Positions 46,777 to 58,012 are shown, counted from the first letter of the stretch. The stretch is 64,000 nucleotides of DNA from Miscanthus floridulus (GCF_019320115.1 NC_089593.1:11747908-11811907), one strand, 5' to 3'. The notes: a model not told the origin generated them from the sequence alone. Numbers and translations: made by a program.

Positions 46777-47163
46777 CCTTGGAGTCTCCCGAGCAGCCTC
46801 CGATAGATCTGTATCGAAGGGTGATCGGTGCTGAACCAGAGTGTCTAGAGCCGATTCAGCGATGGAGAGGCAATCGGCGAGCTTCTGACCAACCTGATCA
46901 ATGGATGCTATCAGATCATCATTGTTGATCTACCTCCCCTAGTAGCGAGGAAGCGGGCGGTGAGTTGTCGATGAAGGTGACCTCAGAGGCAGTTCCAAGA
47001 TCGGATCTTCAGTCATAGGTGTTGGGGTGATCGGTGTAGAATCAATCTGCACCGGCCCAATGAGCTCTCCGACTCCATCAGCATTGATGACCCATGAGAT
47101 GGATCCGACCATGAAGATCTAGCCAGGCTACGAGAGGGACGAAGAGCCTACGGAAAAAGCCAT
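46777..47163 (-). pseudogene. gag: TAT-1 gag, N-terminal part
   Basis: Start codon complement at 47161-47163 with MAFSVGSSSLS, followed by stops. The part next to RLG-1B reads DLIASIDQVGQKLADCLSIA and ends in ARETPRVI, which leads into VIALPFGFAN at 18419 once the duplication is counted once. That identifies the right flank as the same element. Confidence 0.75.
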
Positions 47164-47190
47164 CTTGTTTGATAAGGAAACAGCATGCAC

Positions 47191-47210
47191 ACCCCTACCT
47201 GGCGTGCCAA
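47191..47210 (-). other. TAT-1 primer-binding site
   Basis: On the minus strand TTGGCACGCCAGGTAGGGGT, one base after the LTR end. This TTGGC(A/G)CGCCAGGTAGGGG form is usual in Tat-type elements of grasses. Confidence 0.75.
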
Positions 47211-47211
47211 C

Positions 47212-47683
47212 TATCGACAGAATATCATCGGCAGTCCTCTGAGGGGTATCCCACAAAGGTAGAGTGATCGGTAGAGAGGCGTGTAATCAAGAACAAGAAG
47301 GCAATAGAGACACACAAGTTAGACAAGTTTAGGCCATCAATATGATGTAATACCCTACTCCTGTGGTCTGTTAGTTTGTATTGGCTATCGTATGATATTG
47401 CGTGAGTTTGGAGGGGGTCCCTGCCAGCCTTATATAGTCCGGGGGTAGGGTTACAAGTTAGTTAGATCTAAGAGATAACTAGAAAGTAATAACAAATTAC
47501 AGGAATATGGGGATCATTCGTATCCTAACAGATGTCATAGTATCTTTAGGATATCTTCTCGGTGTCTTGCGGGAGGCGCCGAGCAGAGCCGTGCCCCATA
47601 AGGCTTCATCTTGTGGGCTGGGCCGCCCCTAGGGGCGCAGCCTATGTGGTCTGTCGTGGGTATCCGGGGCCATACCCCCCACA
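47212..47683 (-). repeat. TAT-1 5' LTR (about 472 bp)
   Basis: On the minus strand it starts TGTGGGGGGTATGGCCCCGG, a typical Tat LTR start, and ends near CGATA before the primer site, with TA where CA is usual. A TATA-like CTATATAAGG lies near 47430-47439. The right target duplication would be ctatc (47684-47688). Confidence 0.75.
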
Positions 47684-48941
47684 CTATCACATGGTTTGGA
47701 TAAGGATAATAATTGGAGACTGGGCAGGACTGTGGGCTTTGGTTTGGATATGGTTGGTTATACAGAGCGAGGCTCTGGTTGCAATTTCCCACCTGTGTCA
47801 ATTAAGGACCGTTCGTTGGTGGCCATTTGACAAGTTTGAAGGTACCGAACACATAATAGGGCCCTGAGTTATAGTTGACCATGAAGCTTAGTACTTTCCT
47901 TATGACTAAGGTGCGCAAAATGTTCATCGGAGTGTTTCTCTAGCCATTCTAGCGGTTGTTTTTGGGAGGGGATGTCCATGGTAAAACTTATGTGGAGAGA
48001 AACCCATCGTCGGTTCATGGGGCGGGCCTCATAGGGTGGGTTCCCCGGGGTGGTCAGGTCATTTCAGGCCTTGGTCATACTTTTGGAATGGTTGCCTTGT
48101 ACATGCTCTGTCGAGATAAGTACGGGCATGTGTTTGGGATTGCCTAGCTAGATGTACATCGATTGCAATCGCCGCCCCTCCTTGGATATGGATACCACTT
48201 GTCATTTCACTATCATTGTAGTTAACACAACTGGAATATGGAGATGATGAGGCTTCTGCCAGATGATGAAAAATATTCTGATTGCCTACCACATGCTTGA
48301 GAGTAGTTCAGGTGCTTACCAAGAATGGCTAAGTAATGAAATTGATGTGACCGCTAAAACTTTGAATATAAGGATGCACTGTTAGCAACGCTTCTCTACA
48401 AAACAACTAGATAGCTATCCGAATAGCTCCTGCATATCATTCAGAGTCGGGAGGCTACTCCCACCTAGTCGGGTAAGTCTTACGGAGTACATTGAGTACT
48501 CAGGGTTTTATTCCCCCTATTGTAGGTAGCAGGTAGATGCTAGAGTTAACTATTGCTATGTGTGGATACCTCCTGGTGGGCTCAGCGAGTCTTCCTTTAT
48601 TGTCATGACCGTAGTAGTTTTACTCTCATAATCTATACTCCTACTTTAATATTCAAAACAGTTTACTTCCGCTGCTCTTGTATAAAATAACCCTTCTTCC
48701 GCTTCTTGTATGAAATTGGTTTTTACTCTGATTTTATGTAATCTTGTGATGTATGAAATGGTTAACAAATGTTGTAAGCTTTATTCACTTATTTATGATC
48801 CTAATGAAAACATGGATTTTTGAGTTCTCCTGTTGGGTGTGCTCAACAGACTACTGGGTTTAATTTAATCTCTTATGTACTTAGTGTCAAATGGCTGATA
48901 AGAACACTTAGGATTAGGTTAAATTGGGCGGTTCTACCATA
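47684..48941 (+). mobile_element. RLG-3: LTR fragment of a third Tekay-type family
   Basis: 3' part of an LTR cut by TAT-1. It shares ordered blocks with the RLG-1 and RLG-2 LTRs: tgtcaattaaggacc (47796-47810), gagtactcagggttttatt (near 48495), acctcctggtgggctcag (near 48570), and an end ggttctaccata like ggttctgccaca of RLG-1. The rest of the element is outside the window on the left. Its 3' flank gtcca falls in the integrase of TAT-2. No gene is seen in it. Confidence 0.75.
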
Positions 48942-49400
48942 GTCCATGCCCCATCTTTGTAGTGGCCAAGTAGGTGGGATGAGTTGTACCATAGCCGAAG
49001 GCTTTGACTAGTGTGGGGAGGTGCTTTGGCATGCTTCACATGTTTTGACAATTTCTTGTGCATCTTTGATGTGGGTGGGCCAATAAAATCCTTGCTTGAT
49101 GGCCTTCGTAGACAATGCTCTTGGGCCTATGTGAGACCCGCAAATTATGGAGTGAATCTCTCAGAGGAGTTCCTTGCCTTTGCCCTAGGTTATACATTTG
49201 AGTAGTGGTTGGACTATGCCTTTTTTGTATAGGATCCTGTCTACTAGTGTATAGCTTCTTGCCCTAGTTACCATTGTTGCTATGCTTGCCTTGTCTTCTA
49301 AGTGTTGCACATTGTTTATCTGATCAATGATCAACTGCCTCCAGTCTTTGGACTCTATGAGTAGGACTTGCTTGAATGCTTTCACAGTTGCTTGTGTTGC
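48942..49400 (-). pseudogene. TAT-2 integrase, N-terminal part
   Basis: Linker with TRARSYTLVDRILYKKG, then a zinc finger: EIHSIICGSHIGPRALSTKA, QGFYWPTHIKDA and TCEACQS. The reading ends MVQLIPPTWPLQRWGMD at the RLG-3 junction, so the insertion lies at the first catalytic Asp. Three stops are visible. Confidence 0.8.
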
Positions 49401-49415
49401 TGGTGCTTGAAGTAC

Positions 49416-49823
49416 CTAGTAGAATGTCCTATCTGGTATGGGTGGATTGTTTGTTGCTGCCTTCGCTAGCTCATCGGCTTCTACATTCTCTGACCTTGGT
49501 ATGTATTTCAAGGTGAATCCCTGGAACCTCCATTCTAGTGCCCTTACTGTCGCCAAGTATTTGACCAACTCTGTCTCTCGTGCCATGTACTCTTTTTCAA
49601 CTTGCCTGGTTACAACCTGAGAGTCAATTTTTGCTAATACTATTTTTGCACCGAGTGCCTTCGCTTTGTTGAGTCCCAGTATGAGGCCTTCGTACTCTAC
49701 AATGTTGTTTGTTGCTTTAAACTCTAGTCTGGCTGCATACTTGGATCGAAGGCTTGATGGTGCTATCAGCACGATGGAGGCTCCTGCTCCTAGGTGTCCC
49801 CAGGCCCCATTTGTATAGAGCAT
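49416..49823 (-). pseudogene. TAT-2 RNase H (archaeal-like type)
   Basis: 135 open codons. LYTNGAWGHLGAGASIVLI has Asn where the first catalytic Asp is usual; TNNIVEYEGLILGL carries the Glu; and LAKIDSQVVTRQV carries the second Asp. It then reads FTLKYIPRSENVEADELAKA. The loss of the first Asp suggests an inactive enzyme. Confidence 0.8.
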
Positions 49824-50152
49824 CTAGACTTGAGTTTGAGTTGGTTCACTTTGATGCACCGAAGGTGTCCAATCTGCCATGAAATCTGCTAACGCTTGTG
49901 ATTTTATCGCTATTATTGGCACATAGTTGAGGTCAAACTAGGACAGCACTGTTGCCCATTTCCCTATTCTTTTGGAGGCCTCTTTGTTGCTAAATATGTC
50001 TTGGATCGGCTGTGACGATGGCACTGTGATCTTGTGTGCTTGGAAGTAATGCTTCAACTTTCTTGATGAGATCAAGACGGCATATGCTATCTTTTAAATT
50101 TCTGTATAGTTCAGCTTTGCTCCTGATAATGCTTCTAAGATGTAGTAGACAG
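49824..50152 (-). pseudogene. TAT-2 RT connection region, left of the solo LTR
   Basis: Reads QQPVYYI, LSGAKLNYTEI, IAYAVLISSRKLKHYFQAHK and KEASKRIGKWAVLSQFDLNY. It is continuous with the RT part at 51713 once the solo LTR is taken out. TAG and TAA stops are present. Confidence 0.75.
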
Positions 50153-50157
50153 GCTGT

Positions 50158-51712
50158 TGTTAAAGGTCACTAACACCCATTTTGACCATCAACATTCCAC
50201 CCAAAAGCATGGCAAAGTGAGGTAAATCATCATCACATGTGAAGAATTTTGTTTATAATTCACCTAGTTCCACTTGTGCTTGTAGAATTATTTCTATACA
50301 GGAAATATGACAAATTTTAGCCAAAATGGTGACAAATATGGACCAAGGGAGCAAGTGGACATGGCAGGGCCACTTGGGCCCATAGGCGAGCGCTGCTTGG
50401 TGCTACCTAGGCGCCGCCTGGCCCCACTAAGTGCCAATTTGGCACTTTGCCATGTCAATGATCCGTGGGAGCTCCTCCAAAGGCAATGCCAAGCATTGAT
50501 TTAAGTTGGTTCTGATCAAGGGTCATGATGGAGAGGCCATGGATCCATGGGCCTATTGTCAAAGACTTGGAGCTTCACCAACTGACTTACCTACCAAATT
50601 TCAGCATGTGCTGCATTCACAACTAACTTGGAGGAGCAACCACGACACTATGATGTAGAGGCGGTGCATCCAAGGGCCAGCCAGTGCCTCCCTTGCACCA
50701 CCCGGCACCCTAGGTGCTCCATCGACCTTTCCACTACCTACAAATACCCCTCCCCTTACTATACACTATAAATAGTGGGTGCGGAGCTCGGTGGAGAAGT
50801 GCCCCATTTATTTCCAAACTCTCTAAGCTTCTCTTAGCTTTCTAGCTTAGCATTAGCTATAGAGTAGTAGTCTAGTAGTGGAGTAGAGCAAGAGCGGAGC
50901 TTCTCAGAGTCTGAAAGAGTCTTCTGTGTCTGGTATAGCTCCTTTGTAATTCTTTCATTTCTGCATTACTTTATTCAGTATTTATTTTAGTACTTTATTC
51001 TAGTATTGCTTGCTTTACTTTATGTACTTAGTCATTAGTGTTCATCATTAGTGAGCTTAGGTGCTTATTGTTTGGCATTAGTAGCATAGGTTATCTTATC
51101 ATTAGTAGTCTTTCGTTAGTACCGGTTCCACTGTCTAGTTAGGATGCTTTGATCTCATTTCATTGGAGCTCGGATCGAAGTAGTAAGTTTATAGATTAAG
51201 CGTGGTGCTTAGGCTATAGATTATCTATGGATACGGCTAGGCCTTAGCATAGATTATGGTAGGTGGCAAGTGGTGATAGCCTTGTCCATTCTCTGTATTC
51301 CACCATGATAGGTCTAGTTATTAAATCGTAGGGCTTGTGGTAGACCTTGTCTATTTAACTCTCCTAGTTGGTAGGCGGGCTGTGTCCTGGAGGACTATCA
51401 CATTTCTCCTAGTCATTTGTTTACCCTTAGTTACTAGAAAGATATATCGCTCACTCTCTGACCTAGCTATCTCTGGTTAGCTTGTATTTAGTAGTTAGTT
51501 TAGGTAGTTCACACTCATCCTTTACTATCGTTCAACTACCTAGGATCAACCTCAGCCTTGTCTTAGCAAATCCTAGTCCTATATAAATTTTAGCCTTCCG
51601 CCTTCCTATGGGAAAAATATAAATTTGACACTCGATACTCATCGAGTGAAGTGCTACGAGATAGTTTTGTGCGCTTGTGGAATCCTCCAATAGTTGTTAA
51701 GAAATATCAACA
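50158..51712 (+). mobile_element. Solo LTR in TAT-2 (about 1555 bp)
   Basis: Inserted within the codons for GIQQ|PVYY of TAT-2. Starts tgttaaagg and ends atatcaaca, giving TGTT...AACA ends. Flanks gctgt and cctgc are an imperfect duplication. A TATA-like ctataaatag lies at 50767-50776. The end region with tcgagtgaagtgctacgag and gcgcttgtgg resembles ends of long grass LTRs. No gene seen. The exact borders are uncertain by a few bases. Confidence 0.65.
50767..50776 (+). promoter_or_regulatory. TATA-like box in solo LTR
   Basis: ctataaatag, followed about 50-60 bp later by a pyrimidine-rich stretch. Fits an LTR promoter on the plus strand. Confidence 0.45.
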
Positions 51713-52860
51713 CCTGCTGAATGCCCTTGGATTCTTCTTCTTTCTCTTGGATGAGTACTCCACTAACTGCATGGTCAGAGGCTGCAACATACAATAGTAA
51801 TGGTGCCTTCAGATCTGGTACTATAACTAGGAGTTTGGTAGCCATGTAGCTTTTGAGCTGCTAGAAAGCCTTTGACTGTTCTGGCCCTCATTCCACTTTG
51901 TCTCCACCTCCCAGAACTTTGAAGATTGGAAAGCTGCGTTCTGCTGATTTTGAGATGAATCTGTTTAGCGTTGCTATTCTTCCTGTGAGCTTCTGAACTT
52001 CTTTTTTGGTTCATGGTTCTACCATTGAGATTATGGCCATCGTCTTTTCTGGATTGGCTCTTATGCCTTTGGGTCCTATAATGTACCCAAGCATTTTGCC
52101 TCGGCTTACGCCGAAGGCACACTATTCTGCGTTTAGCTTGAGTCCAGCTTCCCTAAGGTTGGTGAAGGTTTCTTTGAGATCTACGATGTGATCCTCTTCA
52201 TTCTTGCTCATCACCACAATGTCATCGACATAAGCTATGATGTTTTTTCTACAGCTAGGGGCCGAGAACTACTTTTGTCATTCTAGCGAAGGTTGATCCC
52301 GTGTTCTTTAGTCCTTCGGGCATTTTGATGAAACAGTATATTCCAAAAGGAGTAGTAAAACTTGTTTTTTCCTTGTCTTCCTTGTTGAGCCAGATCTAGT
52401 GGTATCCTAAGAAAAAATCTAGGAGTAAAAAATGTCTACAACCCACTGCCTTATCAACGTAGGTTTCTATCCTTGGTAGTGGGAATGAATCTTTCTTGCA
52501 AGCCTTGTTTAGGTCTGTGAAATCTATGCACATCCTCATCTTCCTATTTTTCTTGGGTACTAGCACTACGTTTGCCAGCCACTCTGAGTACTTGACTTCT
52601 CTAATGACATTTGCATCTAACAATTTCTATACATCAGCCTTCGCTGCTAAAACTCTATCTTCTGACATTTTCCTTTGTCGCTGCTTTCTTGGCTTCATTT
52701 TGGGGTTGATGCTAAGAGAGTGTTGTATGATGTCTCTGCTGACTCCTTTCAAGTCAGAGTCTGACCAGGCGAAGACATCTTTGTTTTTGGCTAAGGTTTC
52801 TATGAGCTCTACTTCTTCTTCCTTTGAAAGGTTGCCTCTGATAGTGACTTTTCTATGTAG
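51713..52860 (-). pseudogene. TAT-2 reverse transcriptase, broken
   Basis: N-terminal part with DVFAWSDSDLKG near 52750, VLVPKKNRKMRMCIDFTDLN near 52530 and DFFLGYH near 52400. The active site AYVDDIVVMSKNE is near 52210. The C-terminal part YVAASDHAVSGVLIQEKEEE is near 51750. A frame change lies between about 52120 and 51850. Protease and RT share a frame here, unlike in TAT-1 and TAT-4. Confidence 0.82.
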
Positions 52861-53049
52861 CACTGCATTCTCCAACGGGACTGATTTTGTTTCTTCTTGA
52901 TCTTTGAGATCGGTTTTCCCCTTTGGCATGTTCGGAGGCTCTGGTTCATTGCTCTTGGCTGACTCGACAAAGTTAATGTTGCACTGTGACTTGTAGATGG
53001 CTCTCTCTATGTTACTTGCCTCTTTCTGACTGCCATGGACTATGATGGT

Positions 53050-53520
53050 GCTACGCAAAGCTTACATTTTCATACACAAGTAGCCCATATGGATGGCTAC
53101 ATTGAACTTGTTTGCAAAGCCTCTACCGAAGATGGCATTATATGGGTAGTAGAGATCTACTACTTCTAAGGTCACATATTCTGTTCTTGCATTTTCCTAG
53201 CCTATGAAGGAAACTGGTAGAGATATTTTTCCCAATGCATCGATTTTCTTTCCTCCAAAACTGATTAATGGTGAGTCCGAAGGCTACAACTGGCTTCTGC
53301 TTAATTTTATCTAATAGAAGGCATTAACAAAGATGATGTCTGTAGAGCTTTTGGAGTCTATGATAACTCTGTTAATTTCCCATCCTGCTATATTAGCTTT
53401 GATCACCATGGCATCAGCATGGGGGTAGCTTTCCATTTGGAGATCTTGTTCTGAGAATGTAATGGGTGTCTTTGACCAATTTGTGTAGTGTACTAGACCC
53501 TGAACTACTATGTTGTTGAT
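53050..53520 (-). pseudogene. TAT-2 protease
   Basis: Reads NIAGWEINRVIIDSKSSTDI near 53330-53385. The active site is DSK where DSG or DGG is usual, so activity is doubtful. The second segment is near 53100-53160 (RGFANKFNVA). Stops are present. Confidence 0.65.
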
Positions 53521-53599
53521 AAGCCTAACATGATCTTTCTTCTGCTTCTTTGTCTAAAACTCCATTGTAGAGCCTTCGACTATTAGCAGTATCATGTCA

Positions 53600-54155
53600 A
53601 TGGTGGACAGCAGTGTATGTGGGTTAAGCTAGTTTTCTGGGTTGGGCTCGTTTTTGGGTACGGCTAGTTGTGGTGGGGGTGGTGGCGGAGGTAGTGTTTC
53701 AAGTTGTTTATTGTGAACTTGAGTTGGCTGGTTTGTCTCTATGAATGTTATATGTAGAGGCCTTGGGTTTATATAGGTGAGGTTGGCTTCTGCTCGCTGG
53801 TTACTAACCTGCCCTTGCTGCTGGGGGCTTGGCCGCCATGCAGGTAAGAAGTTGGGGTCGTATATGGCTGCTAAAGTGGATGGATGGATTTGATTGGAGT
53901 TAAGGCTTGGGTAGATTGGGCAGTATGGCTGTTGAGGGGTTGCGGCGAAGGTATGGTTGACTTCTCTTGCGGGTTGTTGTGGCAGAGGCTGAGGGTTTGC
54001 CCTATTCTTTATCCTCACTTGAGCTTCCTTCACGTCTAGGCAATCTCTAGTGATGTGCCCTTTATTCTCTCCATGAAAGAAATAATACTACCTTTGTTGT
54101 CTTAGTTCCTGGTTCTTATTCTAGTTCTTTCTTTGATTGTATTTCTTGCCATCAT
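53600..54155 (-). pseudogene. gag: TAT-2 gag, C-terminal part
   Basis: A degenerate zinc knuckle, FFHGENKGHITRDCLD, near 54030-54085 lacks its first Cys. It is followed by a Gln/Pro-rich tail with a run of eight prolines near 53680. It ends with NEPNPEN and a stop. The N-terminal part was separated by the TAT-3 insertion and lies outside the window. Confidence 0.72.
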
Positions 54156-54160
54156 ATTGC

Positions 54161-54612
54161 TGATGGACCAGGGTCCTAGGGGTTCCCCATGGGGGTACTA
54201 CTTGGATGGGCCCTAGGATGGCCCATGATCTGTTAAAGGACGCGAGACAAGGTGGCATGGACTTCAAGCTATTCCAGATCAACTTAGTCGGCTTACTATG
54301 AAAGCTACATTCTATAATAGGACCAGGACTCTTCTCTTGTAACCGACTAGGACTAGATATGTACCCTTATCCTCTCCCCTATATAAAGAGAGGTACGGTG
54401 CACCCCCTTGTAACCCTAATAATTATACAATCAATCTAACGCAAAAGGATACACACCGACTGGATGTAAATACTATTACTCGACAAGAGGGCCTGAACCA
54501 GTATAAATTATTCATCTCTTTGCATTTACTATTGAGTTTAGAGTATGCCGAAGCCCTCTGAACATCATACTAGGTACCCCCATGATGGGTTGCCAGCCAT
54601 CGAGCACCGACA
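54161..54612 (+). repeat. TAT-3 5' LTR (about 452 bp)
   Basis: Starts tgatggaccagggtcctagg, ends caccgaca. A TATA box tatataaag is at 54380-54388 and cttgtaaccctaataattat follows, as in Tat LTRs. Confidence 0.75.
54380..54388 (+). promoter_or_regulatory. TATA box in TAT-3 LTR
   Basis: tatataaag after a pyrimidine run, about 230 bp before the LTR end. Confidence 0.6.
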
Positions 54613-54633
54613 ACTTGTGCGCCAGGTACGGGC
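54613..54633 (+). other. TAT-3 primer-binding site
   Basis: acttgtgcgccaggtacggg directly after the LTR, a variant of the Tat form TTGGCGCGCCAGGTAGGGG. Confidence 0.65.
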
Positions 54634-54689
54634 TTTCGGTGACTTCACAAACGAGAGCTTGGCGGACCTCGATGACATGATTTTCTCGG

Positions 54690-57000
54690 TGGGTGTCACC
54701 TTCATCTTCGGCTCCTAGATCTACAAGGCAGATGACAATGGCAAGCTCCAAAGTTATCTCATGGAGATTCTGATGCCTCTAGCTTCACTAGATGTCTTGA
54801 TGACCATGCTAGATCAACTCGCTGAGAAGTTTTTGCACCTTTCAATCTCAGATTCAATTAGAACTCAGGAGGTCACCATCAACCATGACTCCCGCTCAGA
54901 CACGTCAACTTTGTCTGAGCTAGAGATCCTATCTGAAGTCCAACATGAAGACTCAGCTCATTTCCCACTTGGACTCAAGAATTCAGCTTCAATCTATCAA
55001 GATATGATCAACTACCTCATGCAGTCTGAGCAAGAGTTCCCTCTTATGGGTGCCCAACGAGGTATGGTTCTATCCATCACACCCGAAGGAGGCATCATCC
55101 ATTGGCCGAGTGCTCGACCTAACACTTCTTTAATAGATCCATCTCGTCTAGTTGGCATGGTGGAACTCTTGCCTTATCAGGACGATAGAACTCTTCTAGC
55201 GAACAACAACGATCATTGTTCTACAGAGATTTTGGACATCGCGATGACTGTAGAATCTAGAACTCACTCAGCCATGTGGCACTCCAGAGAAGTCTTTATG
55301 GCTGAGTAACCACCTCAGATCCCTATGCCTAACCCACCTGATATCCAAGATGGAGAGGAAGACTTCTTTGACATCTCCCCAGACACTGGGTCACCCAATG
55401 GAGATACGGATGAGTAGAGGATGGCTAGGGAAAAGAAGAATAGAGCTCGATAGGCTCGGTGCAACCATGCCCAACACTGCAAGGAAGAGTGGCAGCAGTA
55501 TTAGTCGGCTTATTGAGATGTTGAACGACGGTGCTTAGCTGCAGAGGCAGCATATGAACAGCATCTATGGGATAAAGAAGCAGAACAACAATGCCAAGAT
55601 CATGATGTCATTAGAGCCTCTGCATCATGCAACCTTGAGCCTGAGTTCATGGAAGTAGCTAGCCATAGGGTCTTTACTATGCCCTATGCCAGCGTCTAAC
55701 CCCTGGTAGAAGAGATGGCGGCCATAGAATACACTACTCTAGATCAACAACGACTCAAAGTCATTCTAGAATCCACAGCCCTTCAGATGCAGGCTGTAAA
55801 AGTGACATCCCAAGCTAACCCTTCCTGAGGACCAGAGGCGCGAGCACCAGCCCACTATCATCTAGGGCCATAGGGTAACCAGAATAGGAATTAGGGTGCC
55901 ACATAGTCAGCCTATCATGGGCACTAGTATAGTAATAGGGAAGGCAAAGGCAAGTCCGAGTACAGAGAGGCTGGCATCTCACTGGACAGGTTCCCATGTT
56001 TCTCTAACAAGACTTCTCTCTATATGGCTTCCCTACAAATTCAAGCCGTCCAACCATACCAAGTACAACGGGAAGACAGAACCCAACCAATGGTTGTGCA
56101 TCTACTCTTAGTCCATCAAGTTGGCAGGCGGCGATGATGACATCAAAGTGTTATACTTTGCCATGGCACTTGACACCATGCCTCTTGCCTGGTTTGATAA
56201 GTTATGAGCCAACTCCATCGATACTTGGGGACAGCTTCAGCACAAATTCAGTGAAAATTTTTGCAGCGTCCTCACCCACCCAAATACCTAGAAATGAGCT
56301 TAGAGCTTGCAAGCAGAAACTAGATGAAACCTTCCAGCAATATTATCACCGCTTTGCTGAGTTACGAGCCCAAGTCTATGATATCACAGATAGGGAAGTG
56401 ATAGATCACTTTGCCAATGGGATCAAATACAAGTGGTAGTTTGAAAAATTCTACGATGATAATCTAGAGACCGTCAAGGAATTTAAGAGTATAGTATAGA
56501 AGATGATTGCATCTGAAGAGCGTACTCATGAACGATTCCCATGCGGCCAACAAGACAAAGGTTATGACCCCAGAAGCAATCAGGGTGGACAGTCCGACTA
56601 AAAGAGAGGACCTAACAACACTCTTGCTTCCATGGACAAGTCTAAGAAGTTTAATAAAAATAACAACAAGTTTGAAGACCTCAAGAATTTACCCTACCCT
56701 TTCCACAAGAATGCCAAGCACACAGCGGTCGAGTGTAGACAACTCCAAGAACTAGGTTTCTACGGCAAAAGCAATAAGGACAAGGGTAAAGCTGATAACA
56801 ACAAAGATGGAGACAATAACCCTGACCCTAGCTTCCAACAGTCTAAGGAACAAATTGTAGTAACCTTTGCGGGGCTACCCAATTCATCAAACAAGCGCTC
56901 AGGGAAGTTGGCTCTTCAGGACATCATGGCAAGAGAGCCCTCAACACCAAAGTACCTTAATTGGTTCAAGTACCCAATCTAGTTTTCTAGAAAAGATCAA
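54690..57000 (+). pseudogene. gag: TAT-3 gag, broken
   Basis: One main frame (same phase as 54761) with many TAG, TAA and TGA stops. The N-terminal half is Ser/Asp/Glu-rich with EFPLMGAQRGMVLSITPEGG. Near 55560-55800 it is glutamine-rich. The gag core has KLAGGDDDIKVLYFAMALDT, LAWFDKL, WGQLQHKFSENFCSV and TFQQYYHRFAELRAQVYDIT (56100-56400). The C-terminal knuckle-like part is PFHKNAKHTAVECRQLQELG (56700-56760). At least one frame change lies near 55990-56040. Confidence 0.78.
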
Positions 57001-57153
57001 TGGACTAGCATGACTAACACCAGCCACTATCCACTTGTCTTGGGTCCAACAATAGCCGGCATGACAGTCCCTAAAGTCCTAATTGATGGAGGTGTAGGAT
57101 TGAATATAATATTTGTAGATATGCTGAAGAAGATAGGCCTAGACTTTACCAGC
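57001..57153 (+). pseudogene. TAT-3 protease start
   Basis: Reads LVLGPTIAGMTVPKVLIDGG, then VGLNIIFVDMLKKIGLDF, and is cut by TAT-4. The DGG active site is kept. Confidence 0.75.
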
Positions 57154-57345
57154 TGTTGACACCGTTTTTTTTGCACGTGTCAAAATGATCGGAGTGGACT
57201 AATCGGCAAGAGGAAAATTACTGTATACTTTGATAGCCGATGAAAGCCAGCTTATAAAGATGGTTGCCGATAGCTGGTGATGGTCGATGGAGATGTTGAT
57301 TTAGACTCGGGCGTTGCCAATGAGGTTGAAGGTGTCATTGTCGAT

Positions 57346-57450
57346 GCCGATGAGGGAAGACTTGAGGACTACTGCCGATGAAATAAGGAGTATGCTGATG
57401 AGGGAAGACTTGAAGACTATTGCCGATGAAACAGGGGGTATGCCGATGGG
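57346..57450 (+). repeat. 48-bp tandem repeat in TAT-4 LTR
   Basis: Units start at 57346 and 57394, with a partial third at 57442. Core: gatgagggaagacttgagga, then tgccgatgaaa. The repeats lie in the U3 part, upstream of the TATA box. Confidence 0.85.
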
Positions 57451-57618
57451 AAGGAGGACGGTGAGATTTCCATCGTAATTGAGGCGGATAGGGAAATAGA
57501 TAGGAGTTGATTTTCTTTTCTATATTTGTTAGAGTATGATTCATGTAAGAGTCACGTGTTTCCTTAGATATGGGCTTGGTGTCCTAGTCGTGTTTGGTTG
57601 TGTCTCTTTAGATCAGGG

Positions 57619-57626
57619 TATAAATA
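57619..57626 (+). promoter_or_regulatory. TATA box in TAT-4 LTR
   Basis: tataaata, preceded by gatcaggg, followed by the R/U5 part with gagttctcattgattcggcg. Confidence 0.6.
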
Positions 57627-57891
57627 TGGAGTGAGGGGCAATGTAATTAGATATATCAATCAATATCAAAACCAATTTTTACTCCTATTTGCATCTACTT
57701 ACTTTTTGGCGACTTCGTCAATTTGCATTATTTTCTCTTTACGAGTTCTCATTGATTCGGCGAGCTGCATCGCTTCAGTGCGACCTTCGGCGATCCTCGA
57801 GTTCTGCGTGAGTACCTCTTGGCCGTGACTTCCGGGCGTATCGCTGTTGTCAGGACCAAAGTGCTCGTATCTTCATCCTTGTCGATTAACA

Positions 57892-57915
57892 GGTCAAATC
57901 GACTGGCACGCCTAG
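57892..57915 (+). other. TAT-4 primer-binding region
   Basis: ggtcaaatcgactggcacgc lies right after the LTR; the TGGCACGCC part resembles the TAT-1 primer site. The matching tRNA is not assigned. Confidence 0.55.
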
Positions 57916-58012
57916 GATACTGATTCGGGTATTAGCCCTTTGTGTTTGCAGATCCACTTTTGCATCAACACATCTTTTGGCACGCTCGGTGAGACCAATC
58001 AATCCGATCAAT

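Larger units (their letters stand above)
48942..54160 (-). mobile_element. TAT-2: Tat-type element, oldest visible host
   Basis: On the minus strand: gag C-terminus (54155-53600), protease (53520-53050), RT (52860-51713 and 50152-49824), RNase H (49823-49416), integrase start (49400-48942). Cut by RLG-3 at the integrase active site, by a solo LTR in the RT/RNase H junction, and by TAT-3 in gag. Neither LTR is in the window. Confidence 0.85.
54161..57153 (+). mobile_element. TAT-3: Tat-type element, cut by TAT-4
   Basis: LTR (54161-54612), primer site, gag and the protease start, then interrupted by TAT-4 at 57154. The remainder is outside the window. The left flank attgc (54156-54160) would be its target duplication. 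Gag is heavily broken by stops. Confidence 0.82.
57154..57891 (+). repeat. TAT-4 5' LTR (738 bp)
   Basis: Starts tgttgacaccgttttttttg and ends cgattaaca, giving TGTT...AACA ends. It contains a 48-bp tandem repeat (57346-57450) and a TATA box at 57619-57626. Confidence 0.88.
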
